Assembly: GCA_022496185.1 (NCBI GenBank)
Contig: WTXG01000011.1
Location: 248,001 to 312,000, forward strand
Direction: 5' to 3'
Source of the DNA: Multifurca ochricompacta
Taxonomy: Eukaryota; Basidiomycota; Agaricomycetes; Russulales; Russulaceae
Length of the DNA: 64,000 nt
Part shown: positions 22,414 to 32,801 of the stretch, one piece after another
How positions within the stretch are numbered: position 1 is the stretch's first letter
Layout of the letters: each line of letters starts with the position of its first letter
Made by a program: the position numbers and the translations under genes
Notes under the pieces: generated by a model
Seen by the model: only the letters and a program-made list of their open reading frames with translations
Database searches by the model: none
What the model was told of the DNA's origin: nothing

Positions 22414-24099
22414 ATGTTCATTCCCTGCTGTCGACTCATGATGGCCTTCTTACGTCTTTGTTCTACCTGCTTTCTCATCTATGTGTTCCTCTCCTGCCTC
22501 TTCACTACCTTTTTCTTACTCTTGTGCCCTTTCGTTAGAGACTGCTCGACTTCTTTGGTCCTTGATATTCTTAAGTTACGCACTAGCTTTCTCTGGACTC
22601 GGCGACTCTTCGGCGACGCTCTCTCAAGCTCTTCAACGAGTCATGATACTCTGATACCGTCGACCCAAGCGCTATTGTCACGCGAGGCAGCAAGATATAG
22701 GAACGTGGATGATTTCTTGTCTCGTCTCGAAGACTCGAATGCGAGTTCTGTTCTCTACTGGGCCTCTCTTTCTCAGGGTGAACCCCACGGCGCGAGCAAG
22801 TGCTACAAGATGCCTCATCACCTGAGCGGGATTGGTTCCTTAACTGGTTTGCTATGTCAGAGTCGCTGTTCCTATTGAAAGCATTTTCTGGTTCCATGCA
22901 CCCTATGAAAATCTTCCCGTACCTTTACAAAGCATCCGAAACCTTTGAGGAGGATGACATCACGATCACAACATTAGTGACTCCAAATAGGTTCGAGGTG
23001 CTGCGAAAACTCGCTTCGCGATACGAAGGTAAGCATATCGTACTGTACCAGACGAAATTTATGTTTCCTGGGCATTACATGCGAAATATTTTTGACTCGC
23101 CAACTAATCCTGAATCCAGGTCCACTCTCAGTGACCATTCATATTCCCCTTCCGATGTCCGCTGGCAAATACGCACCGCATACACTCCAGAAAAACCTTC
23201 TCATGTTGCATGCACTCATCACCAACTCTCCTGCCCTCACCGCACGCGCAGATATACACCTTGTCCTCTCTCCATTTCCGCGCGCCTTCAATACCTGGCG
23301 TAATCTTGCACGTCTGCTTGCGCGCACCGCATATATACTATTGCTCGATGTGGACTTTACTCCATGCACCGACTGGCGTGCTTCAGTGCGCGCCCTGTTG
23401 CGCGACGAAGAGAACGCCTTGGCAAAGCGTGTTCGAGAAGGAACTGCTGCGCTCGTACTGCCTGCATTTGAGTATATGAGACAAGCAGAAGGCATAAATC
23501 AAGACGTATTCCCGCGAGATAAGCATGTGTGTGGCATATCATACACACTATTTTTTCTCCTCTCTATTGATCTTTGCAGGATCTCGTAGACCTGGTGCAT
23601 GCAAGCCGCATTGTCCCTTTCCACGCGTCGTTTGCTGCTGGTCACAACAGCACCGACTATCGCAGATTTTATTCTGCCAAGCTGGGAGAAATCTACAAAG
23701 TCACCCAATATCAGTCAGCATACGAACCATATGTGGTAGTCAGAAAGGACGCTGGTGGTTGGTGCGCTTCGCTCTTCGCAAAGTTCTCATTACCTAGTTC
23801 ACATACGGTTGGTGCAGGTGTGACGAACGATTCACAGGGTACGGCGGAAACAAGGCAGCGTGTTTATTTGAGATGCATCTATCGGGGATATCGTTCTACG
23901 TGCTGAGCGATCACTTTTTGATCCATCAAAGTCATGCGTATGAGGAAGAGGCGCGCAGGAGTGAAGTGAGCACCCTTTTCGCCGGTCCTAACCCTTACGA
24001 ATAGGCCAAAAACAGCGCAGGTACAACCGCAAGATACATTCAGACTTTAAGGAAGAAGCTTGCCTCAGGTTATACCAAATGTTACTGACAACCGCGTAG
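22414..24099 (+). CDS. LARGE-type glycosyltransferase (GT49), type II membrane protein
   Basis: Golgi glycosyltransferase of the GT49/LARGE family (beta-glucuronyltransferase or N-acetylglucosaminyltransferase relatives). ATG 22414 is followed by a hydrophobic anchor (FLIYVFLSCLFTTFFLLLCP). Luminal blocks: MKIFPYLYKASETFEEDD, TLVTPNRFEVL, GPLSVTIHIPLP, FNTWRNLARLLARTAY, the DxD motif in YILLLDVDFTPCTDWR, AALVLPAFEYMRQAEG, IVPFHASFAAGHNSTDY, KVTQYQSAYEPYVV. Across an intron come WCDERFTGYGGNKAACLFEM and LSDHFLIHQSHAYEEEA, with a last exon RRYNRKIHSDFKEEACLR ending at 24099. One frame break near 22793-22803 (SK to VLQDASSPERDW) looks like one lost base. Donor and acceptor substrates cannot be read from sequence. 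Confidence 0.85.
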
Positions 24100-24711
24100 T
24101 CACTGATATAATAGGTCAAGATATCTTAAGCGGTTCTCCGATCAAGGCGTCCTCAACACAACAAATGCGAGCAATGCCAAAGAGGAATGCAGGAAAATAA
24201 AGGGAATTGGGAAGATTGTCATGCAGGTGAACGATAACCACTTCAAATGTCCGACGTGACGTAGAAGCTCATCGCACAGCAGTTCCTGGATAGCTCAATG
24301 AATGAGTACAGGACATGTGAAACAGAGTCCTGTTGATGGAGAATGGAGTCGTGCGTGCTACAAACAAGAGGTAAAACCCAGCAGAGTAGCAGAGTTTTGA
24401 GGGATGGTTCGTACAGATGAGGCAGAAATTAAGCCGCTACATGCTTACACTTTCACCGGTCAGACCTGAGCCGGGAGACGGAACCCTTCGCGCAGCCGGT
24501 AATAGAAATGGAGATATCGAATAAGCTGATAATGGAAAGAAAAGCGCAGAGAAGAAGGAAAAAGAATGTATTTAGGTGAGGTAAAGGAGGAGAGAAGCCC
24601 AAGGAGAAAAAGGAGGAAAAGCCAGCTACGCCGTGGTTTCTGAAGGCTCTGACAGGTGCCTTGGCATGTCCGTCAGCGTTGCTCACTGGACCGGTAGTAC
24701 GGCAAAGGTGC
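24100..24711. other. Convergent intergenic region
   Basis: About 600 bp between two 3' ends. A minus-strand frame overlaps 24453-24722 but has no motif and runs into the SWIB gene's last exon in another frame. No gene seen. Confidence 0.4.
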
Positions 24712-25582
24712 TCACTTGCCAAGTTCCTTGTTCATCTTGAACATGTCAATTTTGTCTGTGTTGAAAACCGCTTTTAATGCGCCATCACACATGATCTCTC
24801 GCCCATTCGTCGGGTTTTGCAGTTTATTAGATTTGATATATGCCCACAATTTCTTGACGACTTGTGGACGAGAAAGCGAGCCCTCTTGAACCAGTGCAGC
24901 CAGGGGCTCGCTGCATTACGAAATCATATAAATGATTGCAATGAGACAGGGGTACGATATGCATAACTTACCTCAAGTTGTATGCTTTGGACAGTCCGCC
25001 ACCTTTCTTTTTCTTGGGCTCGTCTCCGTCACTGCCCTCATCGCCCGAGTCGTCAATTGTGTCTGCGCTTCTTGTTCCGTTGGTCCTTCCGGCCTTTCCG
25101 CGCCCACGTCCCCGTCCGCGACCACGACCACGACCACCGCCGCGCGTAGAAGACGCACCAGAAACGGCACTAGAGCGAGAAGCCCGCCCGCGTCCATTTA
25201 TCTCTTCGGAAAGTTGTCGTGCGAGGGCTTCATCGCCAGCCGTCGAGGACTTGGTAACCCTCGCTGGCGGCTGGTTGCTCTCGTCATCCAATGAGGCGCG
25301 ATGGCGCTTCTTTGATACCACGGCGGGCTTCGGAGAATGTGGGCGGTTAGCATTGGCACCTACTTCTTCATCGTGTTGGAGTCCCTTCTCTTCGGACACC
25401 CTAGCGAAGACGACGGAGATGAGTTCGTCAATCGCTTGCTTGTTCTCCTTGATCAAATCCTGGGGAACGTCCTCTTCTTCGAGCAGGAGGCGGCGGACGC
25501 GCTTGGCAGAGATGGTGCCAAGGTCCGTCCCAGGTGCGGACAAAATGGCATGGATGTGGGGCTCAAGATCGGCTACAAGCAT
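24712..25582 (-). CDS. DEK_C and SWIB/MDM2 domain protein (Uaf30/Tri1-like)
   Basis: Nuclear protein with an N-terminal DEK_C-like helical domain and a C-terminal SWIB domain. Yeast relatives are Uaf30 (RNA polymerase I upstream activating factor) and Tri1. ATG 25582 (MLVADLEPHIHAILS), then LGTISAKRVRRLLLEEEDVP and KENKQAIDELISVVF. The middle is charged and disordered, with a Gly-Arg repeat (RGGGRGRGRGRGRG) and a KKKKGG segment. After an intron (about 24910-24972) the SWIB domain reads LSRPQVVKKLWAYIKSN, LQNPTNGREIMCDGALKAVF and KIDMFKMNKELGK, with the stop at 24712. All SWIB hallmarks are present. Whether it is the Uaf30 or Tri1 counterpart is not decided. Confidence 0.9.
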
Positions 25583-26423
25583 GACAATACACTGGAGTTG
25601 GATTAATAGGAGTGAGTAGGCTTATCGGAGATTCGCAAGTATTGAGAGGGGAACAGAGAAGGAAATGATAGATTTTTTTGTGTTCAGAAAAAAAGGGAAA
25701 GGGATGCGAGAAGGTCCCAGCTTGATTCCTTGATTCTTTGGACCTGGGTCGTCTCTGGCAGCGGCGCTGAATTGTGAACACAGACACTGACTACACTGAC
25801 ACTTGAACAAGCAAGTCAACCTTAGCCAAGCCAAAGGGTATGTGTCAGCTTATGTAATTTAAGGGAAAATAATAAATAAATATTCTGAAACTAACTATGT
25901 TCCCAATACATTTTATTTATTACACATCAATGCAATGAATGGCCTTACTTTTTTATTTTTTGATGTTTGATGTTTGATGTTTGATAAAATCAAAACTTCA
26001 AATATGTTATTTAATATTTATTGCACGCGTATGAGCCCAGGAATGACCGGAGCCGCTTTTCCGCATCAGCGAAGGACCGTGACGTGACGTGTCGTGACGA
26101 CATGCGTGACATAACGGTGACGCGTTAACCGTGTTGACGTGTTGACGTGTCTGAGTCTAACAAGTCTTGTCTCATCAGTCTTGTCTCACGTCCTCACCGT
26201 CCTCACATCACATCACATAGCATAACATCACCCCTTCCCCTTCTTTTCCCTTCAGCCCCCTCTCAAGCTTGAGCTTGAGGCTGGAACCGGGCAACCATTT
26301 CGCGCGCCTCGCATCTCTCCCAGTCCAACTCGACCAACGTGCCCTGTTTTACCTTTATCCTTCCCAATAAAGTAAAACTAAATAATAATACTCTTGTGGT
26401 CATCTCAGAGCCCCTGTCACCGA
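25583..26423. promoter_or_regulatory. Divergent promoter region between SWIB gene and HRD3
   Basis: 840 bp between divergent starts. An AT-rich core includes four TGATGTT units (25961-25985). A cluster of TGACGT-type motifs lies at 26080-26149, then C/T-rich sequence and a GCTTGAGCTTGAGG duplication near 26268-26280. No gene seen. Confidence 0.5.
26080..26149 (+). promoter_or_regulatory. Cluster of TGACGTG motifs, candidate unfolded-protein-response elements
   Basis: TGACGTG occurs at 26080-26086, 26085-26091, 26135-26141 and 26143-26149, with TGACGA, TGACAT and TGACGC variants between. The cluster ends 274 bp upstream of the HRD3 ATG. bZIP factors of the ATF/CREB and Hac1/XBP1 groups bind this core, and HRD3 is a known unfolded-protein-response target in yeast. 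Function here is inference. Confidence 0.5.
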
Positions 26424-29400
26424 ATGGTCAGCAACTGGCATGTACCGTCAAGAAAACGATTGTGGTTGAGGTTGAGTTTAGGCATTATAGTTATAGTATT
26501 GACTGCAGCACCCATCTTGGCGCAAGATTCGAGTGCTGTTCAGTCAGAACTATCTCATGACTCGAGCGTAACTGTACGCCTTTTCCTGTGTTCCTGTTTC
26601 TAATCCTCAAAACCACCTGAGATTCTCAATTCAGTCCATCCTAACAGACCTCCCTTGCTGTTCAACCACATCCACATATAGCTCATTATCGTCAGGTTCT
26701 CACACCCCTAACAAGGTCTGTCTCCATGCAATTTCATTCCTTTCCACGTCTATTGCACTTTTTGCCAAAAGGCAAAACGTGCTCATGCTTAACCCTATAC
26801 TATGCTTTACTTTGCTCTCGTCGTCCCGCCTTTTAAAAACTCGCGCTTACTGTAGCGCTACGATATAGACTCCACCCTCAGAAGCTGATTCAGCAAACGA
26901 AGCTGCTCGCGCATACAAGCAGGCCCTCACTACCTTAGCCACCCTCACACTTTGCCTTCCTCTCGTGCATTCGAGATCCACCACCAATTTTCATGGTCTA
27001 CCGGGAATTCCATTTTTTCCTCTTTTCTGCCCAACCCTCAAGGCCAAGGCCCACTGGGCAGTGCGCTGAGAATAGCTATCAAATTACGCCATCAATCATG
27101 GCTTCCTCGATTCCTAGCATCACGATTTTCTCAAGAGAGCGGACGTCGAGGAGCGATGAAGAGCTGAGAGGGCGTGCGATCAAGGTCATCGATTTATTGC
27201 AGCATGCCGCAGATTTAGGCCATCTAGATGCTCTTTTCGCGCTAGGAAAAATATCTTTGGTATTCCTCCCAAACACTTCTTTGTGTCCCTGGTGTGGTCT
27301 CACCATACATACCCTAGCTCCCGCCTACCTCCCATTTCATTGCAGATCTACATTAGCCTACAAATCTTTGAAACTCACGCAGCACTTACAGGGAACGCAA
27401 CCTCACAAGGCCATCTTGCTTTCTTTCATGCTACCGGCTACCAAAATGTCGTGCCAGTTGATCAAGCAAAAGCGCAGCTATATCACACATTTGCAGCACA
27501 TGGACAGGACGGGCTTCGCAGATGGCGCTAGGCTATCGATATTGGACGGGAATCGGTGTTGTGGAAAATTGCGACCGTGCTGTCGAATGGTATAGTGCTG
27601 CAGCAGAACAGGGCAAGCTTCATGTATCCATACGTTATTCTTTACTTATACGTGAACAGCAATGGCAAGGTTCTTATCCGGCCCGCCTGGCGGACGCACG
27701 CTTCCTTTGACTCCAACGCGTCTATCAGACCTTGCTGGCGGCGTTTACGGACCAGGGGCTAGCGTGGCATCGACGGGATTGAATGGACAGCGTCCAGCCA
27801 TCAAAGCTGCCCGCGCCCGTGCTGCGGGCGAGACTTGGGAAGATATTCTCGAATACTATATCGTCAGTGCCTGCCTCTGGATATAGCCAGCACTGCTCAT
27901 CTCGACTTAGTTCAATGCAGACCGCGGGGAAACAGACTTTGCTTTCCGCCTTGGCAAGATTTTCTACCACGGCAGTATATACAATGCACCAGGTGGGTTG
28001 CCTCCGGTGGAGAGGGTGTTGGCCGCGTACCGCGTGACTTTGAGCGTGCGCGTTACTACTTCGAATCCATCGCACGACAAATATGGCCAAGCGACTCTGG
28101 CGACCTACTGGGAAGGCGCGATGAGAACATCCCCGTGGGGCTTGCAGCGCCTGCAGCCGGTTACTTGGGCCGGATGTACCTTCGAGGAGAAGGCGTACGT
28201 ATGGACCTCAAGCTTGCAAAGATGTGGTTCGATCGCGGGGCCGCCTATGGCGAGAAGGAGTGCCACAACGGGCTTGGCATCATGTGGCGCGATGGCTTGA
28301 TCGAAGGGAGGAAGGATTCCAAGAAATCCTCGACCCATTTCGCGGTTGCGGCCGGACAGGATCTCGCGGAGGCCCAAGTAAACTTGGGTAAACATCACTA
28401 TCGTAAGTGCATTGTCACGTTGTGACACTGCCCGCATCCCTGAACCGCGGCCATTAGAGCACGGCGATATAAAACTGGCTAGTTCATACTTTGAGGCGGC
28501 GCTGAGGCATGGCTCGCCTTTGGAAGCATACTATTATCTTGCGGAAATACAAGTTGCGCAGATGAAGAATATCCCCCTTTCTCTGAAGCCAGGTGCATGT
28601 TCGATCGCTGCGTCCTTCTTCAAAGTCGTCGCTGAGCGAGGGTCTTGGGATGAAGACCTCATTCGGGACGGCGAGGAAGCTTGGGAATCGGGTACTCAGA
28701 GCGGGAAGCAGTTGGCTATGCTGAGATGGTGGATCGCTGCCGAGCGCGGGTTCGAGATAGGCCAGAATAATCTAGCGTTTGTTCTCGACCAAGGTATGTT
28801 CGTCGTTCGTCTCCACGTAGTTGCTACTTGTAGCAGGTTGCTCACGCCAACTTAGACAAGAGTATGTTCCGCCGCACTAGTTTCGCAAACTTCTTGCCAT
28901 CGAATGATACGGCAAGGCTCGCACTCACCCAATGGACACGATCAGCCGCCCAAAATAATGTTGACGCGCTTGTCAAAGTTGGAGACTATTACTACCACGG
29001 CCTTGGCGTACCGGACGAACCGGAACATGTCCGTTGGGAAAAAGCAGCTGGGTATTATCAGTCAGCGGCGGATACGCAGATCAGTGCTTTAGCCATGTGG
29101 AACCTGGGATGGATGTACGAACATGGATACGGTGTTCCGCAGGTCAGCACTTATACGTGTCTGCCCATCGCTGGGGTTGAGTCCAACCACCTCACAGGAC
29201 TTCCATCTTGCGAAACGCCACTATGACGTCGCCCTGGAAACAAACGTTGAAGCATACCTCCCCGCAACGCTATCCCTTTTCCGCCTACACGCGCGTAGTT
29301 TATGGCACACTTTGACAGGAAGGGAAGGTGGCCTGACTCTATGGTCAAATGATGATGATGCTAATCCCGGTGAGTGCCCCATCAAAGTATAGCTAATGTG

Positions 29401-29981
29401 ATATTCATGCGTTTCTACAGAGACATCTGACCAGACCACAGGGCGGAAGGAATTGGACGAGGGCCCCGCTGCCAGTGGCGCTTCAGCACCCAGTGAAGCA
29501 GGGGAGGACCCCTTACCCGAGGATGACGGGCCTTGGTACATGGGCAAGGCACGAGAAGAATTCAATCGGCGTATGCGTGACTCTGCAGCCCCTGGCGACG
29601 ATGACGACCCTGTACAGGCGCGCAACCTATGAACTTTCACCTCTTAGACTAACTAACCTTCAAATGCAGTGGGCTCGTGATCGCCGCAATGCAGAGCTCG
29701 ATCGGGATAGCGATCTCGGTCCTGAAGACATGTTTGATGCTGCTCTACGCGGGGGGAATCGCGAGAATGCCGAAGGGGACGAGTTCGTTGAGACGATGGT
29801 GCTTGTGGTGCTCTGCCTTATCGTGTCGTTGTTGCTGTATATTCGCGGGCGGTGGGTTGAGCGACTCCGGCGGGAAGAACAGCAACCAAGGCAGCAGTTA
29901 GAGCCGCATGAAGAGCGGGATGATGGACTGTTCCCGCCACCCAGAGACCCAGCGAGGGACGATTGGGCTGTGCCAAGGTGA
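26424..29981 (+). CDS. HRD3: Hrd3/SEL1L, ER-associated degradation factor
   Basis: ER membrane glycoprotein that holds the Hrd1 ubiquitin ligase complex together and passes on misfolded luminal proteins. ATG 26424 opens with a signal peptide (LSLGIIVIVLTAAPILAQD). The luminal part is a long series of Sel1 repeats: LLQHAADLGHLDALFALGKI, LTGNATSQGHLAFFHATGY, MALGYRYWTGIGV, AMARFLSGPPGGRTLPL, AAGETWEDILEYY, YLGRMYLRGEGVRMDLKLA, KECHNGLGIMWRDGL, AEAQVNLGKHHY, GLGVPDEPE, LGWMYEHGYGVPQDFHLAKR. Near the C-terminus a single membrane helix (ETMVLVVLCLIVSLLLYI) is followed by a basic, proline-rich cytosolic tail ending DWAVPR at 29981. About ten introns. One apparent base loss near 27511-27521 (HGQDGLR to QMALGYRYW). 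Otherwise complete. Confidence 0.92.
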
Positions 29982-30338
29982 TAGTATAGTACACAGCTGT
30001 ATCAGGATTCGTTTGTGTATGTCCGTATGTCCTAGAGCTTAATCATATACATACAGAGGGACGCAATACTTGACCTGTGAAATTCGCACATGGCAGGCGA
30101 AACAGAAGAGAAGGATTTTATGTATGGTGCATGGAGCACAACACACGTCTGATCATTCCTCTGAGAGAAAACTCCAAGAGTCTGGATAACGTGGCTAGAT
30201 AAGAGCTACAGTGATCCCAGTGAGCTCCAAGTTGTTGGGGGGGGGGGGATAACATTATTGACAGGACTCACCGAATATATTATCATCCGAGTCATCCAAA
30301 ATGTACTTTTAGACATAACATACTAAATTATCATCTAT
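29982..30338. other. Convergent intergenic region with G-run
   Basis: 3' flanks of HRD3 and the mitochondrial ribosomal protein gene. A run of 12 G lies at 30237-30248. No gene seen. Confidence 0.4.
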
Positions 30339-31238
30339 CTAAGGACTCCGAGTTAGTGGACCCTCCGTTCCGCCATAACGCTCAGCGGCCTTCAGCGCAT
30401 CGGGATGGAGGACGTCTGGTAGCCCGAGGGGCGAGCCCGGGAGTAATAAATGGGGAAGCATGCGTGTGTGGAAAAGCCTGTGGGCAACGCTCCCTCCCTA
30501 GCCATTGGTCAGTACCAGCGATACTTGGAGGATAAATGACGAATTGAACACACAAACTGATGAAGCACACCTCCCACCACCGCCTCGACCATCGTACCGG
30601 CGACCTTGTGGAGACCTGCAGTCCGACCGTCGAACCCGAGGTCCGCGGCGCGCGGAGGGGTCCAGCGCATGACGTCCTGTAGCTTCCAGTGAGGAGTAAC
30701 GTGTTCGCCGAGGGTATGTGTGTTCAAAACACGGGCAACGATGCGTGAGTGGTCGTGATCCGCGGCGGCTGGGAGCCCTTGCAAGAAGAGTAATAGGTAC
30801 GCTTCAAGGGTCCGCCTTCCTGTAATGGCAGCATCAAGGTCACGAGTAAAAGGAGATATATAAGAAAATTTCGTGCACACCGAGAAACGCAAAGCGTGAA
30901 TTGTGGCCTATGACAGAGTCACGGTGGCTAAGGTGTGTGAGGATGCGTTGAGCTAGCGCAGGCGGGAACTTGAGTGGCTTGAAAGTCTGGTTGAGATGTT
31001 GAGATAGGGAATCTGAGAAATTAGGCAAGTTGGGTGTTGCTATTCTTTGCTCGCTGTCTGTAGGGCGTGCTGCCTCGGCATGGACGTGTAATCGTCGTCG
31101 CGTAGAAACTGGGTGAATGAGTTCAGTAAACTAAATAAAAACAAAAAACATACTCGAGTACGCGGTAGAGATCAAAGAACGTGAAAAATATGTATTGAGT
31201 GCATTCTTTGCACTAATAGAACGAAAAGTACGCGACAT
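30339..31238 (-). CDS. RNase III-fold mitochondrial large-subunit ribosomal protein (mL57 or mL44 type)
   Basis: Mitochondrial 54S ribosome component with a ribonuclease III-like fold. ATG 31238 begins a classic presequence (MSRTFRSISAKNALNTYFSR). It joins across a 45-nt intron to STRRRLHVHAEAARP. The domain reads FPPALAQRILTHLSHRD, GHNSRFAFLG, then across an intron RRTLEAYLLLFLQGLP, LNTHTLGEHVTPHWKLQDVM, GTMVEAVVGGVLHQF. After another intron comes GGSVAHRLFHTRMLPHLLLP, ending ERYGGTEGPLTRSP (stop 30339). The order fits fungal mL57/mL44 proteins, which have lost RNase catalytic residues. I cannot separate mL57 from mL44 by eye. Only 96 bp separate its start from that of REX2. Confidence 0.8.
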
Positions 31239-31334
31239 GAACGACGACGACGAACGACGAACGACGAACACCAAATCAATACTTGTTCAGGGATTATGAA
31301 CCCTATTTAAGGGTTAGGGCCATAATGGGGTCAC
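31239..31334. promoter_or_regulatory. Very short bidirectional promoter for two mitochondrial genes
   Basis: 96 bp between the divergent ATGs of the ribosomal protein (31238) and REX2 (31335). It contains tandem ACGACGA/AACGACG units (31240-31268). If REX2 starts at the downstream ATG 31428 the spacing is 189 bp. Confidence 0.45.
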
Positions 31335-32602
31335 ATGCTGCCGTCGTCCTTTCCGTCAATTTCCGTCAAAATACCTATTTTTCTTACGCCACGCTCATTT
31401 CACTGGTTGGTTCACTGGTTCGGAGATATGTCGACTATTACATCATATGGACGTTTGACTTATCATGATGGTCCTCTCGTCTGGATTGACTGCGAAATGA
31501 CCGGTCTCAATTATGAGACCGACAGGATATTAGAGATCGCTGTGAGTGACACAGGCTCTGTCCAAGCAACGACAAGTGCTGCTAGCTTATATCTATTGCG
31601 TACAGGTACTGATAACTAACGGGAACTTGGATGTTGTTGACGATGGCCTGGAGTTTGTTATTCGGACTGAGAAAGCAGTGTTGGATAAGTTCGACAACTT
31701 TCCCAACTCCAGAGTGCAGTACAAAGAAACTAAGAAAACGACAGCATGAACGAGTGGTGTGTGAAACAACATGGAGCCGTGCGTAATTCCTTAGTGTGAT
31801 TTTCATAGTCCCAAGTGACGCCATTTTCACAGTCTGGCTTGACGGCCGCTTGCCTCGAATCAAAGCACACGACTCAATCTGTAGAAGATGAAATACTGAA
31901 GTACATCAAGAAGTGGGTCCCACAACAGCGGGCAGCTATGCTTGCTGGAAATTCCGTGCACGCAGACCGCGTATTCTTGGCAAAGGAAATGCCAACAATT
32001 ATTGATTGGTTGCATTATCGGTCTCTGGGCTTACCTGTCTTCATCTTGCTGTAACTAACCACCTTACCCGCCCCCAATATCTTTCGCAGGATTGTCGGTA
32101 AGCCACTTTCCCTTCTTCTGCTATCAGTATGTTGGACTTACGTACAAAGATGTCTCATCCATCAAAGTATGAGAGACCCCGACCTTGACAGGTTTGTTTT
32201 CCAAGCTGATAGAGTGTTTTCAGGAGTTGCACCGCAGGTGGTACCCACGCCGACCTATTCTAGATAAGGTTTTTAAGTGCGGGAGCAAACACCGGTTTGT
32301 GTTTGAAGTCTGAATTGACCTGAATCCCGCTAAAGCATGTACTCCGTTCAGGGCACTTGACGACATCTGGGGCTCAATAGAAGGTCAGCACTTAATCTTG
32401 ACTTCCCGTCTTGTTTTTTTACATTTAGGTATTAGAATTGAAATGGTACCGAGAGAATATTTTTGTCTCTCCGAGGCGTATGCACGCATTAAATGGTAGT
32501 TTCATTAGTCAAATCACAGGAGTAAAACTCTATAGCCAAAATGTGACGAGATGGCGGGTGTTGCCACCCGTCTTCAGGGGCCTCACACCATTTTGTCCGT
32601 GA
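31335..32602 (+). CDS. REX2: Oligoribonuclease Rex2 (DEDDh exonuclease), with micro-exons
   Basis: 3'-5' exoribonuclease that degrades very short RNA/DNA oligomers, in mitochondria and cytosol. ATG 31335 would add a hydrophobic, basic leader suited to mitochondrial import; ATG 31428 (MSTITSYGRLTY) would give the core enzyme. Catalytic blocks: LVWIDCEMTGLNYETDRILE (first D and E), AVLITNGNLDVV, EWCVKQHG|ASGLTAACLES, LAGNSVHADRVFLAKEMP (third D region), then WLHYRIVDVSSIKELHRRWY assembled from an 8-nt exon (32090-32097), a 17-nt exon (32150-32166) and the exon from 32224. HRALDDI supplies the last H and D, and EELKWYRENIFVSP the C-terminal helix. The stop used here is 32600-32602; a further intron after MHALN is possible. 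The junction near 31700-31745 is not fully resolved. Confidence 0.88.
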
Positions 32603-32801
32603 CTCAGGACAACAATACTGCCATTGTGTTCCAATGCCAGCCCTTTCTTCTGCACCACATCAGGGCCATATCTCGGTATGCCCGGACCCGAGCGCGACAC
32701 CCATGATATTAGCATTTTTGAGCAGGGTATTTTTCCGAACATATCACAAGAGTGGGAATAAATACACAGGTCATACTTAGCAGAAGTCATGCTCATTCTC
32801 A

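Noticed and set aside
24453..24722. Minus-strand 89-codon frame with a hydrophobic stretch
   Set aside because: Overlaps the SWIB terminal exon in another frame, has no motif, and lies in a convergent 3' region.
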